Below, in pieces: positions 48,401 through 58,846 of a stretch of DNA of 64,000 nucleotides; positions within the stretch are counted from its first letter, which is position 1; each line of letters starts with the position of its first letter. A program made the translations under genes and the position numbers. This DNA is from Paramecium tetraurelia (lineage: Eukaryota > Ciliophora > Oligohymenophorea > Peniculida > Parameciidae). The stretch lies in contig NW_001799055.1 of the NCBI RefSeq assembly GCF_000165425.1, forward strand, positions 65,804-129,803. The letters run 5' to 3'. The notes under the pieces are model-generated. The model was not told the DNA's origin. It saw only the letters and a list, made by a program, of their open reading frames with translations, and did no database searches.

Positions 48401-48904
48401 AAGGCCATATTATTGCAGTATTTCTATATTAAATTTTAGATAGTGGATCACCTTATCCTTGGGAAGGAAAAATCGGTCATAAAGTTATAAATGATAATGA
48501 TTTGAGTGAGATTTTTAAGAATATGGAACTCAAAGTTGTTTAATGGGCTAATTCCCTTTGTGGACTTTTGCCTGTTGAGGAGGAGATTGCTGTATCCAAA
48601 GAAAAGTAAGTCATTTTAGATGAGAAAAATTAACAAATAATGCTTCAACAGATGCAATACTAGGACAATCCTGAGTTGATGGACCAAGATTATCAATAGG
48701 ATCCGATCTCATAAATCAGAGAACAAAGACTGTATAAAGCTCTTATTCAAGATGTAGATATTTCATTTAAAATTTCAGTTTAAGGATTTAGAATACAGAT
48801 GGAATCAAGATTAGGATGACAAGGCTGAATTGTTGATGGAAATTGGAGATTTGATCTTTGAGTAATGTATAGAGGAGTTTTTAATAGAGTCAGTTGTTTT
48901 GTGA
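45440..48904 (+). CDS. IQ-motif coiled-coil protein, 1116 aa, CEP350/DUF4378-like C-terminus
   Basis: ATG at 45440 (MNTYSSLKRSFDS after a 20-nt intron, the shortest seen here). The first 300 residues are Lys/Gln-rich and disordered. An IQ calmodulin-binding motif sits near residue 365 (AAATKIQSVWRGFYQRKLIL), followed by acidic and coiled-coil regions. The C-terminal ~250 residues are globular: HNRAIFDACNEALNFQRPYY, SGSPYPWEG, and an end block RLYKALIQDFKDLEYRW to FEQCIEEFLIESVVL. 'IFDACNE' plus the terminal helical block resemble the DUF4378/CEP350 C-terminal region of centrosomal microtubule proteins. Introns of 20, 22, 25, 22 and 25 nt give exactly 1117 codons. The family assignment is tentative; the gene itself is firm. 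Confidence 0.8.
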
Positions 48905-49146
48905 TGTTAATTCGATTTATGTTAAATTATTGTTTATCAATTAAAAAAACATTATTGAATAGTCATAAAATTCTATTTTATAAGTATTCATCTAATTTTT
49001 CATATGATTAATTTTGATTTGATATTAATAAATAAGGTAAATAGAAAAAATTTAAACTTAATTTCCAAAATTAAGAATAACTGATAATCAATTAAAACAA
49101 CTGACTGTGATTATACATAAAATATTTATTATTTTGATTAACTGTC

Positions 49147-50291
49147 ATGAATCAACTTCAAATTGAAGAACTTCAAAGAAAGCTATAACAATTAAAACTT
49201 GAAAGAATGAATGAGGATTCATCAGAAGATGAGCCTACATTTTAATCTGTTTAAGGAAAACTCAATGATAAATAGTTGTTCTAAAATCTCTCGATTGATA
49301 GTTTTGAAGTGTACACCACACTGGGCACTGGCACTTTTGGACGTGTAAAATAAGTTCGAATTAAACGCGATGTCAGTCGTTAAGTTTATGCTCTTAAAAT
49401 TATGAAGAAACATGATATCTTAAAATTAAAATAAGTTGATCATATCAAATCAGAGAAGAATATTTTGAATGAAATTTCACATCCATTTCTAGTATAATTA
49501 AAAGGCTCATTTCAAGATCAAAAGTGCATATACATGTTATTTGAATTTGTTTCAGGTGGGGAATTATTCTCTCGTTTAAGAAAGGATGGCAGATTTAGTT
49601 AAGATATCACATTGTTTTACGTGTCTGAAATATTACTGGCAATTCAACACTTGCATAGAAAAGATATAGTCTATAGAGATTTAAAACCAGAAAATTTATT
49701 AATAGATAGAGAAGGCCACATCAAAATAGCTGATTTTGGGTTTGCTAAAATAATAAAAAATAATCATACACAAACATTGTGTGGTACACCTGAATATTTA
49801 GCGCCTGAATTAATTCAAGGAGCAAAAACCGGGTATGGAAAATCTATTGATTGGTGGGCTTTGGGAGTTCTAATATTTGAAATGCTGGCAGGGTAATTAT
49901 TAAGTACATAATCTTAGCCATCCTCCGTTCTATGATATTGAACCAACAAATATATACAAGAAAATATTAAACGGAGTGATAGAGTTCCCGAGGTTTTTGC
50001 ATGTTCGAGCAAAGGATGTAATTAGAAAATTGCTAAATTCTGATATTAATAAAAGATTAGGAGTGGAAGATGTAATGTAACTATTTAAAATAGGAAGGGG
50101 CAGCATTAATGAATCATAAATTCTTTAGGGGAGTTCCTTGGCAAAAGGTTTATGAAAAAAAGATTCAACCTCCTTGGACTCCATTCTTGAGAAATGAAAC
50201 AGATTCACAATGGTTCGATAAATATCCAGAAGAAAGGGAAGACATTCCACTTATACATGATGAGTAGTAGCATATGTTCGATGACTTTTGA
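49147..50291 (+). CDS. PKA-type protein kinase catalytic subunit (AGC family), 365 aa
   Basis: The cAMP-dependent kinase catalytic subunit phosphorylates basic-motif substrates, including ciliary ones. ATG at 49147 begins [20 protein letters not shown]. Kinase motifs: [15 protein letters not shown] (glycine loop), [10 protein letters not shown] (Lys), [12 protein letters not shown] (catalytic loop, Tyr before Arg as in AGC kinases), DFGFAK, and the activation loop [17 protein letters not shown], identical in layout to PKA with the phosphorylatable Thr. The chain ends HMFDDF, the F-x-x-F hydrophobic motif that closes PKA. Introns at 49893-49917 and 50072-50093 give 366 codons. PKG is less likely because no cyclic-nucleotide domain precedes the kinase. 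Confidence 0.93.
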
Positions 50292-50903
50292 TTAATTAAA
50301 TGATTTAAATAGAAACTAAAGATGAATATTTAATGGGTTAGTAACATGTCAATTATTAAATCTGAAATAAATATATTAATGATTGATGATTGCTTATTTT
50401 TGTTTTTTAATTTCATGTTATCAGAAAAATCTGAATTAAATCTTTTGAATCTATTTTAATCACATTATAAATGGTTTATTAGATATTCATAATGAATTAT
50501 TGATAATTCTTACTAATATTAGATGGATAAGAAAGATTAGTAAAGACTATATTTTAAATTGAAATTGTTTAATGGATTTTTTAATTTTATCTTGTTCTCA
50601 GAAATCATCTTAATAATTCTACATCCTTTAATGATTTGAAGAGACTGTTCTTTTAAGTATGGAATTATCAAAACAACCTAGGAGTTTCAACTTTGGTATT
50701 TCGTTCAAATAAGATTGTAAATTTATTCTTAAAATGAATTATGTGATAAAAATACAAGTTCTCTATATTACTTAAATGTTCAACAACAATTTTTTTCCCG
50801 CTTTTTTGAGAAATAAAATTAAAAAAAATGCAAACTGAAGTTGCTCCCTGTTCATAAGGTAAAATGTTCTCCAAATGTAGATCAAAATTAAAAGGACACT
50901 CTA
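50292..50903. other. Intergenic region, AT-rich
   Basis: 612 bp between the PKA stop and the CAF-1-like start, both plus-strand. Short frames only, no domain. It should include the CAF-1 promoter. Confidence 0.5.
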
Positions 50904-53415
50904 ATGAAGATGGATAATTAAATAAATGAAGAAGACAATTAGAACCAAAATGAAGCTATGGATATTGAGAACAATCATTTCAATTAATAAAATTAGAGTA
51001 AAAATTGCAAATATCCTTTCATAGGAAAAAGAAAACAAATTATTGTTTAAACATAGCCATCTCTGATTCTTAATGAAAAAAGGCAAAGAAAACCACCTTC
51101 AACAGCATATGCATATAGAGATCCATCCCCATAAAAAATTGTGGAAAAAAAAAAACCTTAAAAATACTAAATAAGTTCTAGGATGGACGAAATTTGTACA
51201 AATATAGCAAAATGGGAGTAGTTTTAGAAAGGTCTAAACAACCTAGGATATCCTAGTATCGTCTTAGATGAAGAAAAGATTTACGATTTATTAAAGGATT
51301 ACGATTAGAAAGATGAAGCTGGTAAAGAATACTTATTAAAAATGCTTCTAAGAATTGTTGGAGAAGCTATGTGTTTTAATAATAAAAATGAGATTAATAC
51401 ACAAATAAAGAATAAAATTGAATCGATCACTTAGAGCAAGAACATTATCATAAATTGGACCTTGTAAAAGTGGGAGGAACAGATTAAGTCTTTCTTAGAG
51501 ATTAAGGCTGAATTAAGCGAGGAAATCCAGTTTGCATAGCATTTTGATTTTTAAGCATTGTAAACTATTATCGGAAATAATCTGCCTAATTATATAGAGG
51601 AAGCAAAATTCAATGTTACATTAATTGCATTGAAATCAAAACAAATTGATGATTTAAAAAAAGTATGCGATTTGAATGAGTTGAAAAATGTAAGATTAAT
51701 AAGAGAGTATTTGATTACTTTAAATCACAGAGTAGATTCACTCAAGAAAATTAAAGAGAAAATAAATGCTATAAAAAAATATGAAGATGAAAATGAGATT
51801 ATAGAATCATATAATCAATTGGATTCAAAGATACTAGAATTTAAAAATACTCCCATTAAGTTTCTTTAGAAAACAGAAGTAAAGGTGAAACCACCTACTA
51901 CACAACCTAAATAAAAATCAAAACCTTAAAACCTTGAAAAAATAGAAAATAACTTAAGTAATGAAAATGAATAAATAAATTCATAAGGAAACGTTTAAAC
52001 TGAATCAAATCAACCAACAGAATAAAAAATAAATGAAAATAAATCAAATAAAAAGAAAGAGAAAGAATAATAGAAATAGGAGAAGGTTGCTAAAGGAGCA
52101 CTTGATAAATATAAATTTAAGAAGCTAGAAATATAAGAAATTCAAAATTAAAATCCAAAATTAGAAACATAGAATAATTAGTTTGAGTCAGTCACTTCTC
52201 CAAGAGATAATAATTAATAAACATCAGGAAAAGATGTTTAATTATAAGATACAAATGAAACTCAATAAAATCGTTAAACTTCTCAATAGCCATAGTAATA
52301 ATAATAACCATAACCACAAATTACAGGAAAAAATCTTAAGCATTTCTTTTTTGAAAAGAAATAATAAGTAGTTCAAAAATAAGATGAATATTAAAGAAAA
52401 CAATTAACACCTAATAGGATGGAATAATTCGAAGCCTTGATTGAAAAAATGTCTAATATGTAATTGTAAGAAGAAAAGGTATAAGTATCCTTAAACGATT
52501 ATAACTCTGATGAGATTGAAATTTAAGAAACAAAACCTTAATAAGTAAGGATTAGAAAAATTCACATTTACATAGCAGATTCAGATAAAGAATTCAATGG
52601 ACATTAGTTTGTATAATTAAGTCAAGTCATCAGACCAAGAGCTCCTTTCTAATTAGGTATATTTATAAAATGAATATTTAGATGATGAAATCGATTATGA
52701 TAAAGACTCCTTAGATGAAGTAGAGGAAATTTTAGCAGAAAATCTATCAGATATCAATGACTCTGATGAGGATTAAAGTGAGGAGAGTGAATAGAAGGAT
52801 AGTTTTCTAGTAGATGATAATCATCTATCTTAAGATGAGGTCGAGGATCCTGAAGAAATGTTAAATAATAAATGTATTGCAAATAACACACAAGTTCAAA
52901 ATGGAATAGTATACATTAAATTCTCTTAAATTGAGCCCGTCTTCTTTGAAAATTATAAAGCTTAATACATTCCTTAATATTTTGCAAACTAGCAATTAAA
53001 AGAGTAGACTCATGGAAATACTCTATAATCTATTTTAACTTAACAAGGAAATAACACTAAAATAACATAAATTCCAAAGGCAAAAATGAATTTTAGCAAT
53101 AACAATTAGAAAAAACAAAATAAACCTAAAAAACCAAAAGCCACCCCTAACCCTACTACTGATTCATAAAATTAAACTACTTCTCTATAAACATAAAAAT
53201 TGCAATCAAGCAGCAAAACATAAGTGGAAAAAAGTGCAACTAAATAAAAATCTTAGACTAAAGTCGATAATAAAGTTGATGAAGAGAAAATACAATAAAA
53301 GGTTGAGGATAATAATAAATGTGAATAAGAAAAGAGAGTGGACCAGCAAAAAGAATAAGACAATGAATAGAATCAAAAATTGTAATAAAACTTTATTGAT
53401 GAAAACTTATAATGA
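50904..53415 (+). CDS. CAF-1 large subunit (p150/CHAF1A)-like histone chaperone, 828 aa
   Basis: CAF-1 deposits newly made H3-H4 behind replication forks. ATG at 50904 (MKMDNQINEEDNQ); a second in-frame ATG is two codons on. The middle is Lys/Glu/Gln-rich, as in the KER region. The diagnostic block is RPRAPFQLDDEIDYDKDSLD followed by EVEEILAENLSDINDSDED, matching the family's 'NPF--D--LDYEVDSDDEWEEEEPGESLS' acidic ED element, and DSFLVDDNHLSQDE matches 'DGFFVPHGYLSDDE'. One 25-nt intron (52657-52681) splits this block. The result is exactly 829 codons. No PCNA-interaction motif or winged-helix domain could be confirmed. Confidence 0.8.
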
Positions 53416-53767
53416 TTAATCTATGAACATTTATATTGTATAATCAATTTCAATTATTTGATATAATGCATGTATATCTTTTCACTAACAATGGTAAAGC
53501 ATAGGTGAAATAAAGACATTATATATACATTACCCATAAGCAAAGCTATTCCCATCCTTCTGAAGTTCTATTCATAACCTTATTAATCCTTTTTAGTCTT
53601 TTTTTGATTCATAATTTGGAAAATAACATCCACAACAAAGAACATAAATCCTATATATTATGGAGTAAAATTTCAGACCTCCAGTCACTGATTAGTTCTA
53701 TAGAGGGTATTTATGAAAAGAATTACATGATTTAATTAAATAATTAACTGCTAAAATGAATTATATG
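53416..53767. other. Convergent intergenic region
   Basis: 352 bp between the CAF-1-like stop (+) and the centrin stop (-). A minus-strand frame here (MNQKKTKKDQQGYEQNFRRM) is open but overlaps the 3' end of the CAF-1 gene and has no convincing start or domain. Nothing supported. Confidence 0.4.
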
Positions 53768-54343
53768 TCAGAATGTTCTTTTGACCATGATGTTATAAAA
53801 GTCTTCTCTTGAGATATCTCTACCATTAGAGGCAGCTCTCTCTAACATTTCAGCCAATTCCTCTGCTGTCATAGTTTCTCCCAATTCTTTGGATACCTAA
53901 TTATGATTAATTTAAAATGATACTCTTTTCAAGTTATTCAAATTAATTGAGTTGCTTCCATCATCATCAAACAAATCAAATATTTTATTGATTCCATCTC
54001 TAGATTCTCTATTTCCTAGTTTTGATGTTATGGCATCCAAGAATTAATCAAAATCGATATCAGTTCCTTCATTTTCTAATTCGGCAATCATATTGAAAAT
54101 TGTGGGATTCTTTTAATCAAATCCCAAACTCTACATGGCAGCCTTCAATTCTCTGGGGTCAACTCTTCCTGTGCCTTCTGTATCAAATAAGTTGAAGGCT
54201 TCTTTTATCTCCTCAATCTCGTCTTCTGTCAATCCTGGTCTATTCATAAATGTTTAATTTTACCTGTCTTAAGGCTTTCTATTGACTTATTATTATTTGC
54301 CAACAGGTTTTTATGCTACTGGTGCTTATTGTTTTTTGCTCAT
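53768..54343 (-). CDS. Divergent centrin (CDC31 family), 174 aa
   Basis: Centrins are EF-hand calcium proteins of basal bodies, centrosomes and the infraciliary lattice. ATG at 54343 gives a basic tail (MSKKQQAPVAQKPVGKQQQ), then [20 protein letters not shown], the typical centrin entry. EF1 ([12 protein letters not shown]) has acidic residues at ligand positions 1, 3, 9 and 12. EF2 ([12 protein letters not shown]) lacks a residue, EF3 ([12 protein letters not shown]) ends in Asn instead of Glu, and EF4 ([14 protein letters not shown]) is degenerate. Introns at 54240-54263 and 53897-53923 give 175 codons. Length and frame are centrin-like, but probably only one strong calcium site remains. 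Confidence 0.93.
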
Positions 54344-54770
54344 TAAAGTTTGAAATTTGAAAAATAATTAATATATAAATCAACCAAAAATATCATTTAT
54401 ATAATAGCCAACTTTGTATATACTCAATTCCATCATACAAAGAACCTTAAATATTTTATCATAATATTTAATAATTCTTCATCTCTAAATGATTTTAATT
54501 AAAAGCTGATAATATTTTAAGTGCACTTAAGTATGAAGATCCAAAAGTGGTCAAATTTTTTTTTGATTTGAGATGATCAAGTTTAAATATCAAATAATAA
54601 GGCTAATATTTAACTTGAAATTGCTCATCCTAATTTGAAAGTTTTGAAAATAATTGGAGTTTAACTTCATAAAAATGGTTGAAAAAGAAATATTAAAATA
54701 TAAAGAACGATGCATCTTTACAGTTTTAAAATAAGGTTTATATATAAATGAAATAAACTTATTAACAAAC
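54344..54770. other. Intergenic region, AT-rich
   Basis: 427 bp between the centrin start (-) and the stop of the next gene (-); presumably holds the centrin promoter. A minus-strand frame here is only the unspliced read-through of the neighbouring gene. Confidence 0.5.
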
Positions 54771-57700
54771 TCATTCAAAAGGGTTATACATATACCTATT
54801 CTTTACAATCTTTTAGATTCCAAATGACAATTAATTATACAGATCGTTAATTTCAAAATCCCAGACACTTCCTTTTCCATTTATCTGTTTGGCATCTAAA
54901 TATGCTATTAACTAGTACACAAAAAACTACTAGGCTAAAATCCGCCTATGTATGGTAACTCTGATACAATGGTTTTGAATTTACTTGCCTAGGATTCATC
55001 ATCAATTTAATCGAACATGGTCATACTTCCATCCAGAGATGAGATTATTAATTCTACAGATATACATTAATTTTACTATTGGCTATGCTTAACATTCTGC
55101 AAGGATTCATAATCTGGCAATCAGCTATTTTTTTAATTTTAGTCTAGTTAGTTAAAATTATTACTTTGTAGGTTATTGAATATATTTGAATGCTATTCTC
55201 ATAATCTAAAAGAACAAGAAGAGGCTTTTAAAATTCATTCTTTAAAAGCTAAATATCCATTACTCTTAAAACACCAAATTCAATTGACCAATCTACTTTC
55301 GGTTGAGAATTGTCCTCTTCAAATTTGCATATCACAACTTTAAATCCCCCATTCAATACAGCTATCCATCTATCAACAACCGATACAGCCTCAATTTAGA
55401 TCTATACAAGTTCCCCTCTTAAAGAGTCAGGAGTTAATGAAAAACCAATTGCACTTTATCCAACATGCAAATCAATATATTTTAATTGATCTTACATGAA
55501 CACAAGAGCTAATTTAGGCGGCATTACTACGAAATCACATGGAACAGCCTCTTTGAATAATCTTGATTGTTGCTATTCAGTGATCTTCTAGTATTAATCT
55601 AACTTTAGAATGTGTAATTTAGTATTTGGATAATCCCTTGTTAACTACGAATTAACGAGTGTCATTATTAAGATGAGGTCCATCCCTTAGAGAAATTAGA
55701 CCTTAATAATCTCCTCATTATCCAATTAATCATACTGAGCAAAAGGATCATTCAAATTATCCGACCTATAAACAAACACTTCATTCTTAAGCTAATTTTA
55801 ATTAGTTCTCCTATTTTAGGCCTTGTTAATCACTAAAAGATACTCATTTGAATGGAACTATAATTATTTTGAAATTTGTTACACTAAAGCTATGCATCAT
55901 TATTGCAGTGCATCTATCCTTTAATACTGGATTTATTATGATATTGTTACAAGGCAGATTACTTCTCTGTAATTAGGGAAAATAATAACAACTTCCAGAA
56001 AATCCCATGAGGAAAGCACCTAATTAATATAAGAATACTATTTACTTTATTGAACCAATAAGACTTAATCATATTGATCTTCCTATTTGATAAAATGGAT
56101 CAAAATTTCGCCTAAGCTTTCAGTTAATGTTAAATTCAACCCTGGAAATATAAACTATTAGAAATTGGAAGGTCCAACATAGTGAAATTTTTAGGATTTC
56201 AATTAAACATTATTAGATTGATAGGAAAAGATTAACTTAAATATTTTAAGCTAATTAGAGTTGTTTTTGATTTGAGAATATATTGACACTTTTCCAGATG
56301 ATGTTATCAATATTATTGCCATTCCTTTATTTTTATTAAAATTCACTAAGTAAGAATTGATAATGTCTTCATCTTCTGCAGGTGAGCATTTGATTTAAAC
56401 TGAAGGACATGTAAATACAGCATTTTGACCTAGGTTCAATTCAGGAATGGTTGATATTGCACACAAATTACCCATAAAGTCATTAGTTATAAACATGAGC
56501 TAGACTTGAATTTGTTATGACTAAAATTTGACTGACAAAATTGATAATTTCTCTTTTTCGATCATGAGTATAAGTATATCATTCTCCTATTAAGCCAAAT
56601 CAAATGAGACAATTTCACTAGAGTTTATTTTTTGGCTAATTAATGATTTTTCATTCAAATAAGTAACAATGAGACTTTTTTAATCATCAAATCCAACAAA
56701 ATAACTCATCAATTATTTAACTTAACGAATATCGTACTATCTAGAGAATTGACAAAGTGGATTAGTTTAGATGAACCATAAATATGTATCAAATTGCACA
56801 TAGAAACAATTTGCATTTATAGTACCATTGGAAAATACATCTTAAAATTCAGGTATTTGGATATTATCCACCAATTGAAAATTGCCATCTTTTAAAATCT
56901 TTGAAAAGGTCAATTATTTATATTCACTAATAAATCCAATATGATTTTCAAAATAAAGAGGAAACTTTTATTCATTTATACCAGTTTTAATTTTTAAAGA
57001 TACAGTAGTAATGGCTGGAGTGAGTTCATGTTATAATTTATAGATTTATGATGATGCTGCATTCCCAGATAAAATGTAAAGGGAATTGCCTACAACAGTA
57101 AAATTGAAAATTCTGCTAAAAGTTTGAAACACTCCTAAAGCTTTGAATAATTAATCATTCTCTTCTAATTTGACCTTCTTCGTAAGTGATGGATCAAGAT
57201 CTGATATCGATGGCATTCTAACAGCATTCATCTAATTGAGGGTTCCAGATGTTTCAGTCTAAATCCAAATTAAATTATCAGCAATTACAATGTCAATTTG
57301 TGATATATAGATTGCTTACAATCTTACCATATTCTAAATTTGATTAAAGTCATCAAATCTGATTTCAATAATTTCAACCGAAGTTGGATTGCATAAAAAC
57401 AATTGATTATTAACTTAATTTAATTTCATAAATGTAGCAAAACAACTAACTTAGGCAGGGGTCGAAAAATGTGTTTTCCCATTCTTTAAACACAGGATCT
57501 CATTTTAAGTCAAAGCAAGTATGTCTTCCATTTCTAAAGCAATTATTTGTAGTATAATAAATTTGAACTTATAATTCTACAAACCCTTATCTTTGTAATG
57601 CATTTTGCAATAAAAAATAGTACTTTCAATATTAGCAATCATCTGATTTTCTCTAAGTGGTTCATATTGTTAGCACATGATGTGTAGAGTATCATCTAAA

Positions 57701-58164
57701 CTGGCATCTATTTATTTAATTTCCTAATTCTTTATATTAATGGAATGGGACACAAATTCTTATTTTTAATTTAATTCAAATATCATTATTTCATTTTGAA
57801 ATTGTACTATGATACATGATCTATTTTATGATGCTAGTAACAGTGCATCAGAGGTAAAATGTTCAGGTAGAATGACTAATTTATGATCATACGGATATTA
57901 GGTTGAGATTGCTGAAATTTAACCTTAAACATTTTAGACAACGAGATATTTGTGGTTGAATGAGGATAAAAACACAATTTTCTTAATTTGAGTGAATAAT
58001 TAAATTTTGTCATAAAATTTAATCTCAGAATCTCCCACACCATAGATTTTGATATTTTGTGTATCGTACAATATTAGCTATTTAGATGTGCCATCGTAAA
58101 GTGATTCAATGAGGGCTCCTTGGATTGTAAAACTCTTGAATACTTTTGTTTTCCTCCAATTCAT
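54771..58164 (-). CDS. Large probable beta-propeller protein, 1091 aa (possibly CPSF-A/DDB1-like)
   Basis: ATG at 58164 begins MNWRKTKVFKSFTIQGALIE. Short strands repeat through much of the length with hydrophobic-turn-hydrophobic spacing (SLYDGTSKQLILYDTQNIKI; CIIVQFQNEIMIFELNQ; DILALTQNEILCLKNG; LVLLDYENSIQIYSI; LIISSLDGSMTMFDQ), suggesting stacked propellers. The size and the late 'SSLDGSM' strand recall DDB1/CPSF160/SF3B3-type proteins, but no signature is decisive. The end is helical (SVWDFEINDLYNQLSFGIQK). Five introns (26, 25, 21, 23 and 23 nt) were each forced by frame changes and give exactly 1092 codons, so the gene model is firm although the identity is not. Confidence 0.72.
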
Positions 58165-58645
58165 CTATTTAATTAATTAATGAAATTATTCAATAAATAT
58201 AATTTTATGTGCCAATTAAGATAAAATAAACATAATTATATTCTTTAAGATAATAAATAAAAATCATTATTCTAATCTAAGGATAAACTTATTAACACTC
58301 TGCAAATTTAATTTCTATCACTAATCCTAATCATCATTATCTGAATTTCATTTCTCACATTTAATTAATATTTTTGAGATAACTTAAGAGGAATACTTAC
58401 ATCAAATTAATGAAGTTAAATGTTTAATAATCATATGTTTTAATTGTTAATTACTATTAAATAAGCTCTATTTAAGTGAATGATTATTATAAAGAAGGAT
58501 TTGCATATAAATAAAAGTGGTTCCGAATTATAATCTATAGCCAAAAAGATAAAATTTTAAGTATTTGATTAATCTCTTTTAAATTACCTCAAGTGCTTTG
58601 TATTTTAAAATCATAAATTAAGATCACATAAATATAATTGACATA
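58165..58645. other. Intergenic region, AT-rich
   Basis: 481 bp upstream of the beta-propeller gene and downstream of the small-Tim gene, both minus-strand. No gene or recognisable element. Confidence 0.5.
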
Positions 58646-58822
58646 TCAATTCATCACAATTTCTACTACTTTTTTATATTTGATTGCACAATTTTCCATG
58701 CATGGATAGAGAGTGTGATGAATATGAGATGTTTTAATCGCATCTCTATTCTTTAAACAACTCTTATAACAAAGAGAAAATCCTAATGTCTTTATTTCAT
58801 CATCATAGTGTTTATTATCCAT
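58646..58822 (-). CDS. Small-Tim (Tim8/9/10/13 type) mitochondrial chaperone, 58 aa
   Basis: Small Tims are intermembrane-space chaperones for hydrophobic precursors and fold through two disulfides joining a pair of CX3C motifs. This intronless frame (MDNKHYDDEIKTLGFSL) contains CYKSC and CMENC, exactly spaced as CX3C, separated by 18 residues (usual 11-16), with short helices either side. Its ATG lies 24 bp past the ubiquitin-hydrolase stop. At 58 aa it is shorter than most members (about 80-100). An upstream exon is possible but none was found. Identification rests on the twin motif. Confidence 0.6.
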   Translation of the reverse strand: MDNKHYDDEIKTLGFSLCYKSCLKNRDAIKTSHIHHTLYPCMENCAIKYKKVVEIVMN

Positions 58823-58846
58823 GAATAATAATTAATTTTATAATAT

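Noticed and set aside
53440-53670. Minus-strand frame with a hydrophobic stretch (MGNVYIMSLFHLCF)
   Set aside because: It overlaps the CAF-1-like 3' end, has no domain or intron support and AT-driven codons.
54590-54778. Open frame on the minus strand extending the beta-propeller gene to 54590
   Set aside because: It is the unspliced read-through. A 23-nt gtacta...atttag intron gives a better protein end (SVWDFEINDLY) with TGA at 54771-54773 and an exact codon total.
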